A stretch of DNA of 64,000 nt from the NCBI RefSeq assembly GCF_049723905.1, contig NZ_JBJKFD010000001.1, positions 2,294,001-2,358,000 of the forward strand, written 5' to 3'. The translations under genes were made by a program, and so were the position numbers. Source of the stretch: G963665185 sp049723905. Its GTDB lineage: Bacteria; Desulfobacterota; Desulfovibrionia; Desulfovibrionales; Desulfovibrionaceae. Shown here piece after piece: positions 34,549 to 44,069 of this stretch. Below the pieces are notes generated by a model. That model was not told the origin of the DNA. It saw only the letters and a list, made by a program, of their open reading frames with translations, and searched no databases. Position 1 is the stretch's first letter. Each line of letters begins with the position of its first letter.

Positions 34549-35664
34549 ATGGCTTCCAAGGCACCAAAATTCCAAAATAAAAAAACATGTTCCAAGACCG
34601 AACAGGCCCCTTCCGACCGAACCGTCGGCCTTGTGTACAAAGCCAAAAAAGAATGGGAGCTGACGGTCGACGCTCTCCCGGACCTCATTGCCCTTTTGGA
34701 TGCGGACCTGCACATCGTCCGGGTGAACAAATCGCTGGCCTCACGGCTGGATGTAACTCCGGCCCAGGCAGTGGGCATGGAATTCACACGCATCGTTCCC
34801 GCCTGTCCCGAGCCGGCCGCATTTGAGAACGAACAGGCCGGGCTCAAAGAACATCATCTTTTCGACGAAGAGCTGGGAGGCCATTTCGAGGTTACCTGTT
34901 CCCCGGTCTTCAACGAAAATACGTTGGAATACATCGTGTTTATCGGCCGGGACGTCAATGAGCGGTATAGGCTGAAACGCATGAAAAGCGATCTTATTTC
35001 CATTGTCAGCCACGAACTGCGAACCCCGCTGACAGCCATACAGGGTGCGCTGGGTCTTCTCAAGGGCGGAGCCTTGGGTGAAATCCCCAAAAATATCGCC
35101 GCCATCGTGCAAATTGCCTATCACAATACCGAACGGCTCATCCGCCTGGTCAACGACCTGCTCGACATCAAGAAAATAGAGGAAGGGCAGTTGCGCCTGA
35201 ACCTTGCCCCCGTGGACATGACGCCTCTGGTCCGGCACAGCGTGGAGGAGATGACTCCGTTCGCCGAAAAATTCGGCATCCGCCTGCGCTTCGCAGACCC
35301 CATGGAAAAGACATTGGTCTACGCCGACGCGGACAAGTTGGTGCAGGTTCTTACCAACCTTCTTTCCAATGCCATCAAATTTTCGCCCCGCGACGATGTG
35401 GTGACGGTCTCCGTATACCACATTGAGGGAACCATACGTGTTTCCGTTGCCGACAACGGGCCGGGCATTCCAGAATCGTTCCGCGACTATGTCTTTGACC
35501 AGTTTTCCCAGGCGGAATCCGTCAAAAACCGCGGCGTGAACAGTTCCGGCCTGGGCCTGTCCATTGCCAAGGCCATTGTGGAAAAACACGGCGGCCGCAT
35601 TCATTTCACCACGTCCACGGGCAAGGGCACGACCTTTCATGTGGACCTCAAGGCCATGGAATAG
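34549..35664 (+). CDS. Cytosolic PAS-domain sensor histidine kinase
   Basis: 371 aa, no transmembrane helix. PAS domain at about residues 35-145 (LTVDALPDLIALLDADLHIVRVN, YIVFIGRDVNERYRL). HisKA with the phosphorylated His in SIVSHELRTPLTAIQG (about 160). HATPase with N box LTNLLSNAIKFSP, G1 VADNGPGIPE and G2 SSGLGLSIAKAIVEKHGG. No response regulator is beside it, so the partner is unknown. Downstream lies a degraded glycosyltransferase fragment. Confidence 0.88.
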   Translation: MASKAPKFQNKKTCSKTEQAPSDRTVGLVYKAKKEWELTVDALPDLIALLDADLHIVRVNKSLASRLDVTPAQAVGMEFTRIVPACPEPAAFENEQAGLKEHHLFDEELGGHFEVTCSPVFNENTLEYIVFIGRDVNERYRLKRMKSDLISIVSHELRTPLTAIQGALGLLKGGALGEIPKNIAAIVQIAYHNTERLIRLVNDLLDIKKIEEGQLRLNLAPVDMTPLVRHSVEEMTPFAEKFGIRLRFADPMEKTLVYADADKLVQVLTNLLSNAIKFSPRDDVVTVSVYHIEGTIRVSVADNGPGIPESFRDYVFDQFSQAESVKNRGVNSSGLGLSIAKAIVEKHGGRIHFTTSTGKGTTFHVDLKAME

Positions 35665-35681
35665 CCTCTCCCGCACGCGTT

Positions 35682-35970
35682 TCCCTCAGCACCGACACAG
35701 ACGACAAGGCCCTGCTCGGCGGTCTGCTCCTGGGTATTGCCGGATGGTCCAGCCAGCCCGATAAAATCGTCATCACGGCCAACGGGCCGGACACGCCCCT
35801 ATGCCCCGCCCTTTGCCGATAACCGCTTCTTCATCAACCGCCTGAAGCCCAACCAGAGGTTTACCGAGAGCAAACACCGCGGCATCAGCACCTGTTCCGG
35901 CAACATGGTTCTGTCGCTCGACTGCGACATCCGCCTCTCCCCAGGCAGACACGTATCCCATATAATGTGA
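35682..35970 (+). pseudogene. Degraded family 2 glycosyltransferase fragment
   Basis: One frame reads DDKALLGGLLLGIAGWSSQP then KIVITANGPDTP and stops; the next frame continues FADNRFFINRLKPNQRFTES and SGNMVLSLDCDIRLSPG to the stop at 35970. Together they look like the first half of a GT2 domain (the LDCDIRLSP step being the DxD-type region). A single extra C in CCCC at 35796-35799 would explain the break. There is no start codon in frame and no C-terminal half, so it is a relic rather than a sequencing slip alone. Confidence 0.6.
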
Positions 35971-36159
35971 ATTTATTCACAACGCTTAATCGGAAAACTT
36001 CATTTTTCTTTGCCTTTTTCAGCCCGCTATGTGAAAATCATGGCATAGATTAGAATATAATTCCTTCCACCTTGAAACAATGCTATCGAACCCCACTGAA
36101 TGAAGTCCGGTGTGCTCTTTGAAGTCTCAGCCAATACCCCGAAATCGGAGGACAAAACA

Positions 36160-38586
36160 ATGCAGATCAATATCCGCATGAAAATAGGCATCCCTCTCAC
36201 GCTCACTGTCGCTCTTCTGGGAATGCTGAGCTTCTTCTTCATGTGGAACCAATTTTCCACGCTCAAGGACTCGAACATCAAGGACATACTCCTTGGAAAG
36301 CAGGCCAAGGTATACGAATCCCTGGATTTCGCCTCGACTTTCGCCAGGGACATGGCCGCCCTCTTCAGCCGCATGCCAGAGGTTATTTCGGCCTACCAGA
36401 CGGCCCTCAGCGGCGACATCAATGATGAGAACTCCCCGCAGAGCCAGGCGGCCAGGGAACATCTGCGAACCGCCCTGGCTGAAGTCCTGACCGGCTATGA
36501 AAATATAACCGGAAAGAAATTCCAGCTGCATTTCCATCTGAGCAACGGCCGCAGTCTGGTCCGACTCTGGCGGGAAAAGCAGGCCAAACGCAACGGAACC
36601 TGGCTGGATATTTCCGACGATCTCTCCTCCTTTCGCCAGACCGTGTTGGACGTCAACAGAACAGGCAACGCCGTACAGGGGATCGAGTTGGGCAGGGGCG
36701 GCTTCGTCATCCGCGGCCTGGCTCCCATCAAGACGGCAACGGGCAAGCAGCTCGGCTCCGTGGAAGTGCTCATCAATTTCGCCCCCATTATCCAGGCTGG
36801 CGGCACGGGAGAGAATCAACAGATCCTGCTGTACATGAATGCGGACAAGCTGAAGATAACCACCCGGCTTCAGGACAAGGAAAAATACCCCATGTTCGGG
36901 CAGAAGTTCGTGCTGGTTTCGGGGCAGAAAAACAAAGCCCTGCGTGAAATGTTCACCCCGGATTTTCTTGAACAGGGCCGCAACGCCTTTACCAGCAAGG
37001 AAGTCGGCAATACCGCCCTCTCCGCCTTTCCCATCCTCGATTACCGGGGCAAACAGATCGGCGTCATGGTCTATGCCACCAACATCGCCCAACAGACGGC
37101 CATCATCGACCACGCCGTGTGGGCGCTCGGCATCCTGCTCCTGTCCATTCTTCTGCTGCCGGGCATCATCGGCAACCTGGTGATCTATCGTTTCGTCATC
37201 CGCCCGGTACAGCGCATCATGGACAAGATTCTGGACATTGCCGAAGACCGGGCCGACCTGAGCGACCGCCTGGACGATTCCCAAAAAGACGAACTGGGGG
37301 CCCTCTCCCGCCGCTTCAACCAGCTTATGGACAAGATACGACACCTGCTGGACGAGGCTCAGGGGTATGTGAACATGCTCAATGCCGTGCCCGATCCCAT
37401 CTTTGCCGTGGACAAGGACTGGAACGTCACCACGGCAAACGAGGCGACCCAGACCATGCTGGGCACGGATATGGACAACATAAAGGGCCATCGCTGCATG
37501 GCGCTTATGCAGACCGAAGCCTGCGAAACAGATAATTGTCCCATTGCCAAGGCTCGGGAAAAGGAAGGGTATGTCCAGGCGGAAGTCATCGACATGAGCC
37601 GCGGCGGAAAACAGCTTTTCGTCCAGCCCATCGGCAACGTCATCCGCAACAGCCAGGGAGAAATCGTCGGCTATGTGGAAATAGCCCGCGACGTGACCGA
37701 CCTGGTCATCAAGGAAAAGGAAATCGCCGCCAACATGCAGCGGGTGGAGAACATCAACGTCCAGACCGGAAAAGCCGCCACACAGATAGCCCAGACCTCC
37801 GAAGAACTGACCGAACAATTCGGCATCATTACCCAGGGAGCCTCGGAACAGAGGGAGCGGGCCGGGGAAACAGCCACCGCCATGGAGGAAATGAACGCCA
37901 CGGTGCTGGAAGTTGCCCGCAACTCCGGGCGGGCAGCCAATGAGGCCGATACGGCCAAGAACAAGGCCCTGGAAGGTGCGGACATCGTTGCCAAATCCGT
38001 CGATTCCATCAATCAGGTGCAGGAACGCGCCCTGAAGATGAAGGAAAACATGGATCAGCTCGGCAAACAGGCCGACGAAATCGGCCAGGTCATCAACGTC
38101 ATCACCGATATTGCCGACCAGACCAACCTCCTGGCCCTGAATGCGGCCATTGAAGCGGCCAGGGCTGGCGACGCCGGACGCGGATTCGCCGTTGTGGCCG
38201 ACGAAGTGCGCAAGCTGGCCGAAAAGACCATGCATGCCACCAAGGAAGTAAGTACTGCCATCACGGGGATTCAGCAGGGGGCCAACCTAAATATTGAAAA
38301 CGTGGACAAGACAACGGAACTGGTTACCGAAGCCGCAAAGTTGAGCGAGCTTTCCGGCCAGGCGCTGCGGGAAATAGTCGAGCTCATCGTGCGCACCAGC
38401 GATCAGGTGCAGTCCATTGCCGCAGCAGCCGAACAGCAGTCGGCAGCCAGCGAGGAGATCAACCAGGCCATCATGGACGTTACCCGCATTTCCGACGAAA
38501 CATCGGAAAACATCGGCAGCTCCAGCCGGGCCGTCATGGACCTTTCCGAACTGGCCGAAAGCCTGCGCAATCTGGCTGGAAGCTGA
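36160..38586 (+). CDS. Methyl-accepting chemotaxis protein
   Basis: 808 aa. Transmembrane helix at residues 5-28, a large periplasmic double-Cache-like sensor (to about 325), second helix about 330-355, HAMP, a PAS domain (about 410-540), then the signalling hairpin with the conserved tip ITDIADQTNLLALNAAIEAARAGDAGRGFAVVADEVRKLAEKT written across about 645-690. The PAS holds a Cys set CMALMQTEACETDNCP like that in the GGDEF-EAL sensor. ATG at 36160 chosen for GGAGG upstream. Probably senses a small organic acid, amino acid or redox state; the ligand cannot be told. Orphan gene, no che genes near. Confidence 0.92.
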   Translation: MQINIRMKIGIPLTLTVALLGMLSFFFMWNQFSTLKDSNIKDILLGKQAKVYESLDFASTFARDMAALFSRMPEVISAYQTALSGDINDENSPQSQAAREHLRTALAEVLTGYENITGKKFQLHFHLSNGRSLVRLWREKQAKRNGTWLDISDDLSSFRQTVLDVNRTGNAVQGIELGRGGFVIRGLAPIKTATGKQLGSVEVLINFAPIIQAGGTGENQQILLYMNADKLKITTRLQDKEKYPMFGQKFVLVSGQKNKALREMFTPDFLEQGRNAFTSKEVGNTALSAFPILDYRGKQIGVMVYATNIAQQTAIIDHAVWALGILLLSILLLPGIIGNLVIYRFVIRPVQRIMDKILDIAEDRADLSDRLDDSQKDELGALSRRFNQLMDKIRHLLDEAQGYVNMLNAVPDPIFAVDKDWNVTTANEATQTMLGTDMDNIKGHRCMALMQTEACETDNCPIAKAREKEGYVQAEVIDMSRGGKQLFVQPIGNVIRNSQGEIVGYVEIARDVTDLVIKEKEIAANMQRVENINVQTGKAATQIAQTSEELTEQFGIITQGASEQRERAGETATAMEEMNATVLEVARNSGRAANEADTAKNKALEGADIVAKSVDSINQVQERALKMKENMDQLGKQADEIGQVINVITDIADQTNLLALNAAIEAARAGDAGRGFAVVADEVRKLAEKTMHATKEVSTAITGIQQGANLNIENVDKTTELVTEAAKLSELSGQALREIVELIVRTSDQVQSIAAAAEQQSAASEEINQAIMDVTRISDETSENIGSSSRAVMDLSELAESLRNLAGS

Positions 38587-38641
38587 GCAAGGAAAACGCA
38601 GCAGAAACATCAGAGTCAGCGTCGTCTGCAGAAAATAAAAA

Positions 38642-38685
38642 GGGAGGACCGTATCCGCACACACTGGCGCGGATGCGGTCCTCCC
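38642..38685 (-). terminator. Terminator for the SMR/symporter genes
   Basis: GGGAGGACCG...CGGTCCTCCC with inner ATCCGC/GCGGAT, about 16 bp in total. On the minus strand a T-run follows (AAAAA before it on the plus strand). Lies seven bases beyond the SMR stop. Confidence 0.85.
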
Positions 38686-38692
38686 GTTGGGT

Positions 38693-39019
38693 TCAGCTGT
38701 TGCCCGCAAAGTTCAGGCAGATAACCCCGGCAATGATGATCAGGAGGGAAAAGGCTTTGAACATGGTGATGGTTTCGCCCAAAAAGATGCAGGAAAGCGA
38801 AACCACGCTGACAATGCCCACGCCCGACCAGATGGCATAGGCCACGCCCACGTCGATTTTCCGAACGGCCACGGACATGCTTGCAAACGATATCCCGTAG
38901 AAGACGAAGATCAGAATGCTGGGCAAAAGCCTGGAAAATCCGTTCGAGAACTTCATGCACATGGTCCCGCACACCTCGAAGGCGATGGCCGTGTACAGCA
39001 GCAACCAGTATTTAAGCAT
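38693..39019 (-). CDS. Small multidrug resistance (SMR/EmrE-family) transporter
   Basis: 108 aa, four transmembrane helices, the exact size of the family. The essential membrane Glu is in TAIAFEVCGTMCMKFS (Glu-14-equivalent), and YAIWSGVGIVSV is the usual helix-3 motif. Proton-driven export of cationic drugs or guanidinium-like compounds; the substrate is not decided. ATG at 39019 with GGAGG upstream, 21 bp after the symporter stop, so probably co-transcribed with it. Confidence 0.9.
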   Translation of the reverse strand: MLKYWLLLYTAIAFEVCGTMCMKFSNGFSRLLPSILIFVFYGISFASMSVAVRKIDVGVAYAIWSGVGIVSVVSLSCIFLGETITMFKAFSLLIIIAGVICLNFAGNS

Positions 39020-39040
39020 ATCCCTCCACTTGTCCCGGTA

Positions 39041-40471
39041 TCAGGGAAGATTACTCACCGCCGCATTCATAGCAAATCTATGCTCCTTGAACGCCAGGGT
39101 AAAGAAAACTCCTACGGACATCAGCAGGCCCGGCCATACCGGGTCCACGGCCAGCAGCGGATTGAGCGGAAAAAGCGCCTGCCCCACATACCATGCCACC
39201 ACCACGACAAGCGACAGCGTCATGCTCCAAAAGGCGGCCCGTGCGGAAGCCCACTTCCACAGGAAGACACCTACGGTGGGAACGAACAGCCCTGCCGAGT
39301 TCACGGTGAAGGTCATTATGAGCAAGGCCATGATGTCCTTGGAGTACCAGCCTATCAGCGCCCCCGTAATGCCCACCACAAAGGAACTCACCATGCTCAG
39401 GCGCAGAATCCTCTTCTGGGGAGCGTTCGGATTGATGTAGCGATGGTAGATATCGCGGGTCAGATTGGCCGAGGCGCACAGAATGCAGGTATCGGCCGTA
39501 GACATGATGGCGGAAAGAATGGCCACCAGAATAAGCCCCTTCAGCCCCACGGGGAACAACTTGATGATCAGCGTGACCAGGGCGGTTGTTCCTCCGGCGG
39601 CGTTCGGAAACAGCACCTTGGAACTCATGCCCAGAAAACAGATGGACCCGGAAACCACCAGCACAAAAAAGGCGGCCAGCAGAGTGCCGTTACGCGCGCT
39701 GCGCTCCGACTTGGCGGCATAGCACCGGGTGTAGCCGTCCATGGAGGTGAAAAACGTCAGCACCATGCTGATGAACATGGCGGCAATGGTGCCCCAGCCC
39801 CAGGTGCCCATCTGAAAATACGAATCCGGGAGTTCCGTGGTCAGCCGCGAAAATCCGCCCAGGTCGTTCAGCGTGAGGGGAACGGCCACGACGGTCAGGC
39901 CCAGAATCATCAGCAGGGCCTGGAACCTGTCGGTCCGCTCCACGGCAAAAAAACCGCCCACCGAGGTGTAGAGAATGGTCACGGACGTGGCCACCACAAA
40001 AGCCAGCCCCAGCCCCAGCCCGGTTATGGAATTGATGATGTGCGCCGCGCCCAGCAACTGGCTGGCCGTATAGCCTATGTAGGCAAGGATGGTGGTGACG
40101 GTGCTGACGATCCGGGTACGCGAATCATAGCGTTGTTCGATAAGGTCGGGGTAGGTGATGTGGCTGTATTTGTCGCCGAGCCGCTTGATACGCCCGGCAA
40201 AGGTGAGACCGAAAATGATGAAACCGCAGAACATGCTCAGCGGATACCACAGAAAGGTGATGCCCATGCTGAACGATTTTTCCGCGCTGCCCATGATGGC
40301 CGCGCCGCCGACCCACGAGGACATCCATAAGGCCATCAGCGACAGAGCCCCCTGCGACCTGCCGCCCACGTAGTAATCTTCCGCCCCTGTGTGCTTCTTG
40401 TTTCCTCTGTACCCAATGAAGAGCAAGGCACAGAAATAAGCAACCAGAACGGCGTAATCAACAAACTGCAT
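39041..40471 (-). CDS. Sodium:solute symporter (SSS family)
   Basis: 476 aa with about 12-13 transmembrane helices. Starts FVDYAVLVAYFCALLFIGY and contains the SSS signatures YYVGGRSQGALSLMALWMSSWVGGAAIMG and the sodium-site region AILSAIMSTADTCILCASANLTRDIY (about residue 295-320). The substrate could be a sugar, proline, pantothenate or carboxylate; none is indicated. AAGGAG site before the ATG. Followed at 21 bp by an SMR transporter. Confidence 0.9.
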   Translation of the reverse strand: MQFVDYAVLVAYFCALLFIGYRGNKKHTGAEDYYVGGRSQGALSLMALWMSSWVGGAAIMGSAEKSFSMGITFLWYPLSMFCGFIIFGLTFAGRIKRLGDKYSHITYPDLIEQRYDSRTRIVSTVTTILAYIGYTASQLLGAAHIINSITGLGLGLAFVVATSVTILYTSVGGFFAVERTDRFQALLMILGLTVVAVPLTLNDLGGFSRLTTELPDSYFQMGTWGWGTIAAMFISMVLTFFTSMDGYTRCYAAKSERSARNGTLLAAFFVLVVSGSICFLGMSSKVLFPNAAGGTTALVTLIIKLFPVGLKGLILVAILSAIMSTADTCILCASANLTRDIYHRYINPNAPQKRILRLSMVSSFVVGITGALIGWYSKDIMALLIMTFTVNSAGLFVPTVGVFLWKWASARAAFWSMTLSLVVVVAWYVGQALFPLNPLLAVDPVWPGLLMSVGVFFTLAFKEHRFAMNAAVSNLP

Positions 40472-40641
40472 CGCGTTCTCCTTCCGTTTCCCCGCCCAAA
40501 AAGCGAGGCTTTTTTACCCAGAGTTGGAGGGCTAGCCGTTTGTAAGCAATGGATACAGGGGCGGACCGCATAAGGACCAGGTAAACGTCGGACAAACACG
40601 CCATGCGATGGGCCCGGAAGACATTGCAAACAATTCAACTA

Positions 40642-40675
40642 GGGGAGGACACACCCGTGCGGGCGCGCCCTCCCC
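40642..40675 (-). terminator. Hairpin after the acd gene
   Basis: GGGGAGG...CCTCCCC with a GC-rich loop, 7 bp past the acd stop on the minus strand. There is no clear T-run, so the strength is uncertain. Confidence 0.45.
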
Positions 40676-40681
40676 GAATTC

Positions 40682-42781
40682 TTATTTTGACAAAACAACC
40701 AAGGCGTCTGCGGCGCACACGCCTTTGCCACGCTCGTAAACAAAGACCGGATTGAGATCCAACTCTTCCAGCGTGTCCCTGTGGTCCGCGGCAAACTCGG
40801 AAACACTGGCGATCAGATCGGCCAGGGCTTCCATGTCCAGCACCGCTCCCCCCCTGTAGCCGGTGAACAGCGGCAGGGATTTCAGGCTGCGGATCATGGC
40901 CAGGGCTTCGTCCCGGCTTACGGGCGCAGGCAGCATGGCCGTGTCTTTGAAGACTTCCACGAACACGCCCCCCAGCCCGCACAAGATGCAGGGGCCGAAC
41001 TGCGGGTCCTTGGAAACCCCAAGGATGACTTCCATGCCAGGTTCCAGCATGCGCTGCACAAACACGCCGTCCACCTTGGCCTTGGGCGCATTGGTGCGGG
41101 CGTTGTCCATTATCTCGGCATAGGCTGCACGGACGGCCGGGGCGTCGTTCAGGTGCAGCTTGACGCCGCCCATGTCCGACTTGTGACCGATATCCGCCGA
41201 GGCCACCTTGAGCACCACGGGATACCCGACCTCTTCGGCCAGGGCTGCGGCCTGTTCCGGGTCTTCGGCCAGTCCGCCCTTGGGCAGGGGAATGCCGTAG
41301 CCGGAGAGCAGACACATGCTTTCAAACTCGGAAAGCGTCTGGCGCGTGGTCGACGTGTCCTCGGATTTCATGGGAACTGCGGCATCCAGGGTATGTGCGG
41401 AAGGATCGTATTCCACAAACCGCTTCAGATGGCCCAGTACACGGAAGGCATACGCAGGAGGAGGCAGAATCGGTACGCCAAGCGAAGCCAACCTGTCCAG
41501 ATATTTCGGGTTGCGGCTGTTTTCCACAAAGGGAAGCATGGCCATGGGCTTGGCGTGTCCGTCCCGCACCACCTTTTCGATGCCGTCGGCCATGTAGTGG
41601 ATGGCCGGGTCGGCAATTTCGTGCAGCAGGGTGTAGCCCAGCACCACCATGCCCACTTCCGGGTCGTCCATCACTGCCTGCACTGTCGCGGCATAGGCGT
41701 CGGCGTCATAGGAAATGGTGGCCGTGGAATCCAGCGGATTGGCCGGGCTGGCGTACTCGGGAAGAATCTCCCGCAGCTTGGCCAGGGTTTCCGGCGTAAA
41801 ATCGGGATAGGCAATGCCGTGCAGCTCGCCCATGTCCGCGCAGATGCCGGTTTCCCCGCCGGAAAGGCTGATGGAGGCGAAGCCGCTTTTCTCCGGCAGG
41901 TGCGGCAGGGTGGAAAAAAGCACGGTGGTTGCCAGCAGTTCTTCAAGGTCGTTGACGCGGATGACGCCGAACTTGTCGAACACGGCATCGTAAATGCGGT
42001 CGGCACCGGACAGGCTGCCCGTATGCGAAGCCGCCACACGGCTGCCCTTTTCACTGCGTCCCACCTTGAGCACCACTACGGGCTTGCGGGCCAGAGCCGC
42101 CTTTTTAAGGCAGTTCAGGAACCTGCGGGGCCGGGTCACGCCTTCCAGATACAGGCCGACCACCTTGGTTTCCTCGTCGTCCACCAAATAGTCCAGGTAG
42201 TCTTCCATGCTCACGACGCTGCTGTTGCCCGACGAGATGGAATAGGAAAAACGCATGTTGGGGCTGTCCATGAGGGACAGGCACAGCTGCCCGCTCTGCG
42301 AGACAATGCCCACTCCGCCCTTGCGGTCGCGCTTGTCCGAGATGAAGGCAAAGGCGGACACGCCGTCTGCGTAGTTCATGAACCCGGCGCAGTTGGGGCC
42401 CATCAGGGCCATGCCCAGTTCACGGCACAGGGCCTTCAGATCTTCCTCGGCCTTGCGCCCTTCGGGCGTGCCGACTTCGGAATATCCGCTGGCATAGACC
42501 ACGGCTGCCCGCGCACCCTTGGCGTGGGCCTGGCGGAGCAGCGTTTCCACGGTCTTCTGCGGGGTGCAGATAACGACCATGTCGATCTCTTCCGGCAGAT
42601 CGGCCAGCGAGGGGTAGCATGGCCTGTCAAAGACGCGGTCACGCTTGGGGTTGACGAAATACACGCCCTCGCCCGTGCTGTAGTCCAGCACGTTGCGGCA
42701 GGTATCTCCGCCAAAACCCTCTTTTTCACTGGCCCCCACAACCGCCATGGCACGCGGGGAAAGAAGTTTTTTCAGATCCAT
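40682..42781 (-). CDS. ADP-forming acyl-CoA synthetase (fused alpha-beta)
   Basis: 699 aa. Turns acyl-CoA plus ADP and phosphate into the free acid plus ATP. The first part is the CoA-binding and succinyl-CoA ligase-like region (AMAVVGASEKEGFGGD; LMGPNCAGFMN; GIVSQSGQL; the phospho-His in ASHTGSLSGADRIYDA). The last 230 residues are the ATP-grasp domain (GYPVVLKVASADIGHKSDMGGV; VFVQRMLEPGMEVILGVSKDPQFGP; LDLNPVFVYE). It is last in the korDABC operon, four bases after the gamma subunit, so its acyl-CoA should come from that oxidoreductase. The exact acyl group is not shown; succinyl- or a branched-chain acyl-CoA are the likeliest. Confidence 0.9.
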   Translation of the reverse strand: MDLKKLLSPRAMAVVGASEKEGFGGDTCRNVLDYSTGEGVYFVNPKRDRVFDRPCYPSLADLPEEIDMVVICTPQKTVETLLRQAHAKGARAAVVYASGYSEVGTPEGRKAEEDLKALCRELGMALMGPNCAGFMNYADGVSAFAFISDKRDRKGGVGIVSQSGQLCLSLMDSPNMRFSYSISSGNSSVVSMEDYLDYLVDDEETKVVGLYLEGVTRPRRFLNCLKKAALARKPVVVLKVGRSEKGSRVAASHTGSLSGADRIYDAVFDKFGVIRVNDLEELLATTVLFSTLPHLPEKSGFASISLSGGETGICADMGELHGIAYPDFTPETLAKLREILPEYASPANPLDSTATISYDADAYAATVQAVMDDPEVGMVVLGYTLLHEIADPAIHYMADGIEKVVRDGHAKPMAMLPFVENSRNPKYLDRLASLGVPILPPPAYAFRVLGHLKRFVEYDPSAHTLDAAVPMKSEDTSTTRQTLSEFESMCLLSGYGIPLPKGGLAEDPEQAAALAEEVGYPVVLKVASADIGHKSDMGGVKLHLNDAPAVRAAYAEIMDNARTNAPKAKVDGVFVQRMLEPGMEVILGVSKDPQFGPCILCGLGGVFVEVFKDTAMLPAPVSRDEALAMIRSLKSLPLFTGYRGGAVLDMEALADLIASVSEFAADHRDTLEELDLNPVFVYERGKGVCAADALVVLSK

Positions 42782-42784
42782 GGC

Positions 42785-43321
42785 CTATCCTTTGCTGGCC
42801 GCTTCCGCACCTTGCAGAAAGCAGGCGCGGTTGAGCGGATTGTTGCGTCCCTTGGCCTCGAAGTAGGCGTCGATGCCGTCCGCGAACTCTTGCACGGGGA
42901 AAAGCTTGCTGGCTGCAATGGCCGCACCCAGCATGGCGATGTTCGCGCCGCGCGGGTTTTTCAGGTCGGCAGCCAGCGCCGTGGCCGGAACCTCCACCTT
43001 GACGATGTCGTCACGCAGGCCGGAACAATCCACCATGGTGGAGTTGGCAATGACGAAACCGCCCGGAGAAACCAGTTCCTGCATGGTGTCCGCGGAATCC
43101 TGGTTCATGGTGATGAGCACGTTGGGCGCATCGAAAAACGGATTGAGAATTTCGTTGTCGCTGATGCGCAGGCGGCAGCTTGCGGTTCCGCCGCGCATTT
43201 CCGAACCATAGGAGGGAACCCAGGTGACGCGCTTGCCTCCGCTTACGCTCACCTCGGCCAGGACCAGCCCGGCGGTGAGAACGCCCTGGCCGCCGAATCC
43301 GGCGCAGATGATACTAAGCAT
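42785..43321 (-). CDS. korC: 2-oxoacid:ferredoxin oxidoreductase, gamma subunit
   Basis: 178 aa from ATG at 43321 (AGGAGAG upstream; an upstream start would add ten residues). SIICAGFGGQGVLTAGLVLAE at the N-terminus and PSYGSEMRGGTASCRLRIS are the gamma-domain signatures; the alpha and beta subunits are next to it. Start overlaps the beta-subunit stop by eight bases, showing coupled translation. With the other subunits it moves electrons from a 2-oxoacid to ferredoxin with CoA. Confidence 0.9.
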   Translation of the reverse strand: MLSIICAGFGGQGVLTAGLVLAEVSVSGGKRVTWVPSYGSEMRGGTASCRLRISDNEILNPFFDAPNVLITMNQDSADTMQELVSPGGFVIANSTMVDCSGLRDDIVKVEVPATALAADLKNPRGANIAMLGAAIAASKLFPVQEFADGIDAYFEAKGRNNPLNRACFLQGAEAASKG

Positions 43322-44057
43322 CGACTTTCTCTCCTGCTTTGATGAATTCACCCGTGGGGTAAAAGGACTTCACGTTGTCCTTGATATGGTCCAAAGCACC
43401 CTGCATGGACATCTTCCAGTTGGTCGGACAGGGCGAGAGAATCTCGACCAGGGAGTAGCCTCCCCCTTGCAGCTGGGTGTTCACGGCGGTCTTGATGTAT
43501 TTTTTCAGCTTGATGATTTCCCCGGGCGAGGCCACGCAGCCGCGTGCCAGATAGCCAATGGGAAGGCTCTTCATATGATTGATGATGTTCACCGGCTGTC
43601 CGGCAAGACCGGCATCCTTGCCATTGGGCGAGGTGGTCGTACGCTGTCCCGGCAGGCTGGTGGGGGCCATCTGGCCTCCGGTCATGCCGAAGATGCCGTT
43701 GTTCACGATGATGGCGGTGATGTTTTCGTTGCGAATGGCCGCGTACATGGTTTCGGAAAAACCAATGGACAGGCTGTCGCCGTCGCCCTGATAGGTGAAG
43801 ACGAAGTTCTCGGGGCGCACGCGCTTGATGCCGCAGGCCACGGCTGCCGCACGTCCGTGCGGTGCCTGAACCCAGTCCACGCCAAAGGTGTCCATCATCA
43901 GACAGGCACAGCCAACGGCCAGGGAGCCGACGGCAATGTCGTCCAGTTGCATTTCTTCCAGGACCTCGGCCAGCACCCTGTTGATGATGCCGTGGCCGCA
44001 GCCCGGACAGAACTTGTTATCCTCGACCAACAAGCCGGGTATTCTTTTTTCAGCCAT
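43314..44057 (-). CDS. korB: 2-oxoacid:ferredoxin oxidoreductase, beta subunit (TPP)
   Basis: 247 aa. Contains the TPP-binding GDGD...N motif in FTYQGDGDSLSIGFSE and IIVNNGIFGMTGGQ, and the cluster cysteines in FCPGCGHGIINR and a later CAC. Carries thiamine pyrophosphate and one [4Fe-4S]. The alpha, gamma and ferredoxin-like subunits are on either side. Similar proteins act on 2-oxoglutarate, 2-oxoisovalerate or pyruvate; which one is unclear, hence kor is a provisional symbol. Confidence 0.9.
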   Translation of the reverse strand: MAEKRIPGLLVEDNKFCPGCGHGIINRVLAEVLEEMQLDDIAVGSLAVGCACLMMDTFGVDWVQAPHGRAAAVACGIKRVRPENFVFTYQGDGDSLSIGFSETMYAAIRNENITAIIVNNGIFGMTGGQMAPTSLPGQRTTTSPNGKDAGLAGQPVNIINHMKSLPIGYLARGCVASPGEIIKLKKYIKTAVNTQLQGGGYSLVEILSPCPTNWKMSMQGALDHIKDNVKSFYPTGEFIKAGEKVDA

Positions 44058-44069
44058 GAGTAATACCTC

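Noticed and set aside
36127..38235. 702-codon minus-strand frame over the chemoreceptor
   Set aside because: Antisense shadow; the plus strand encodes a complete MCP.
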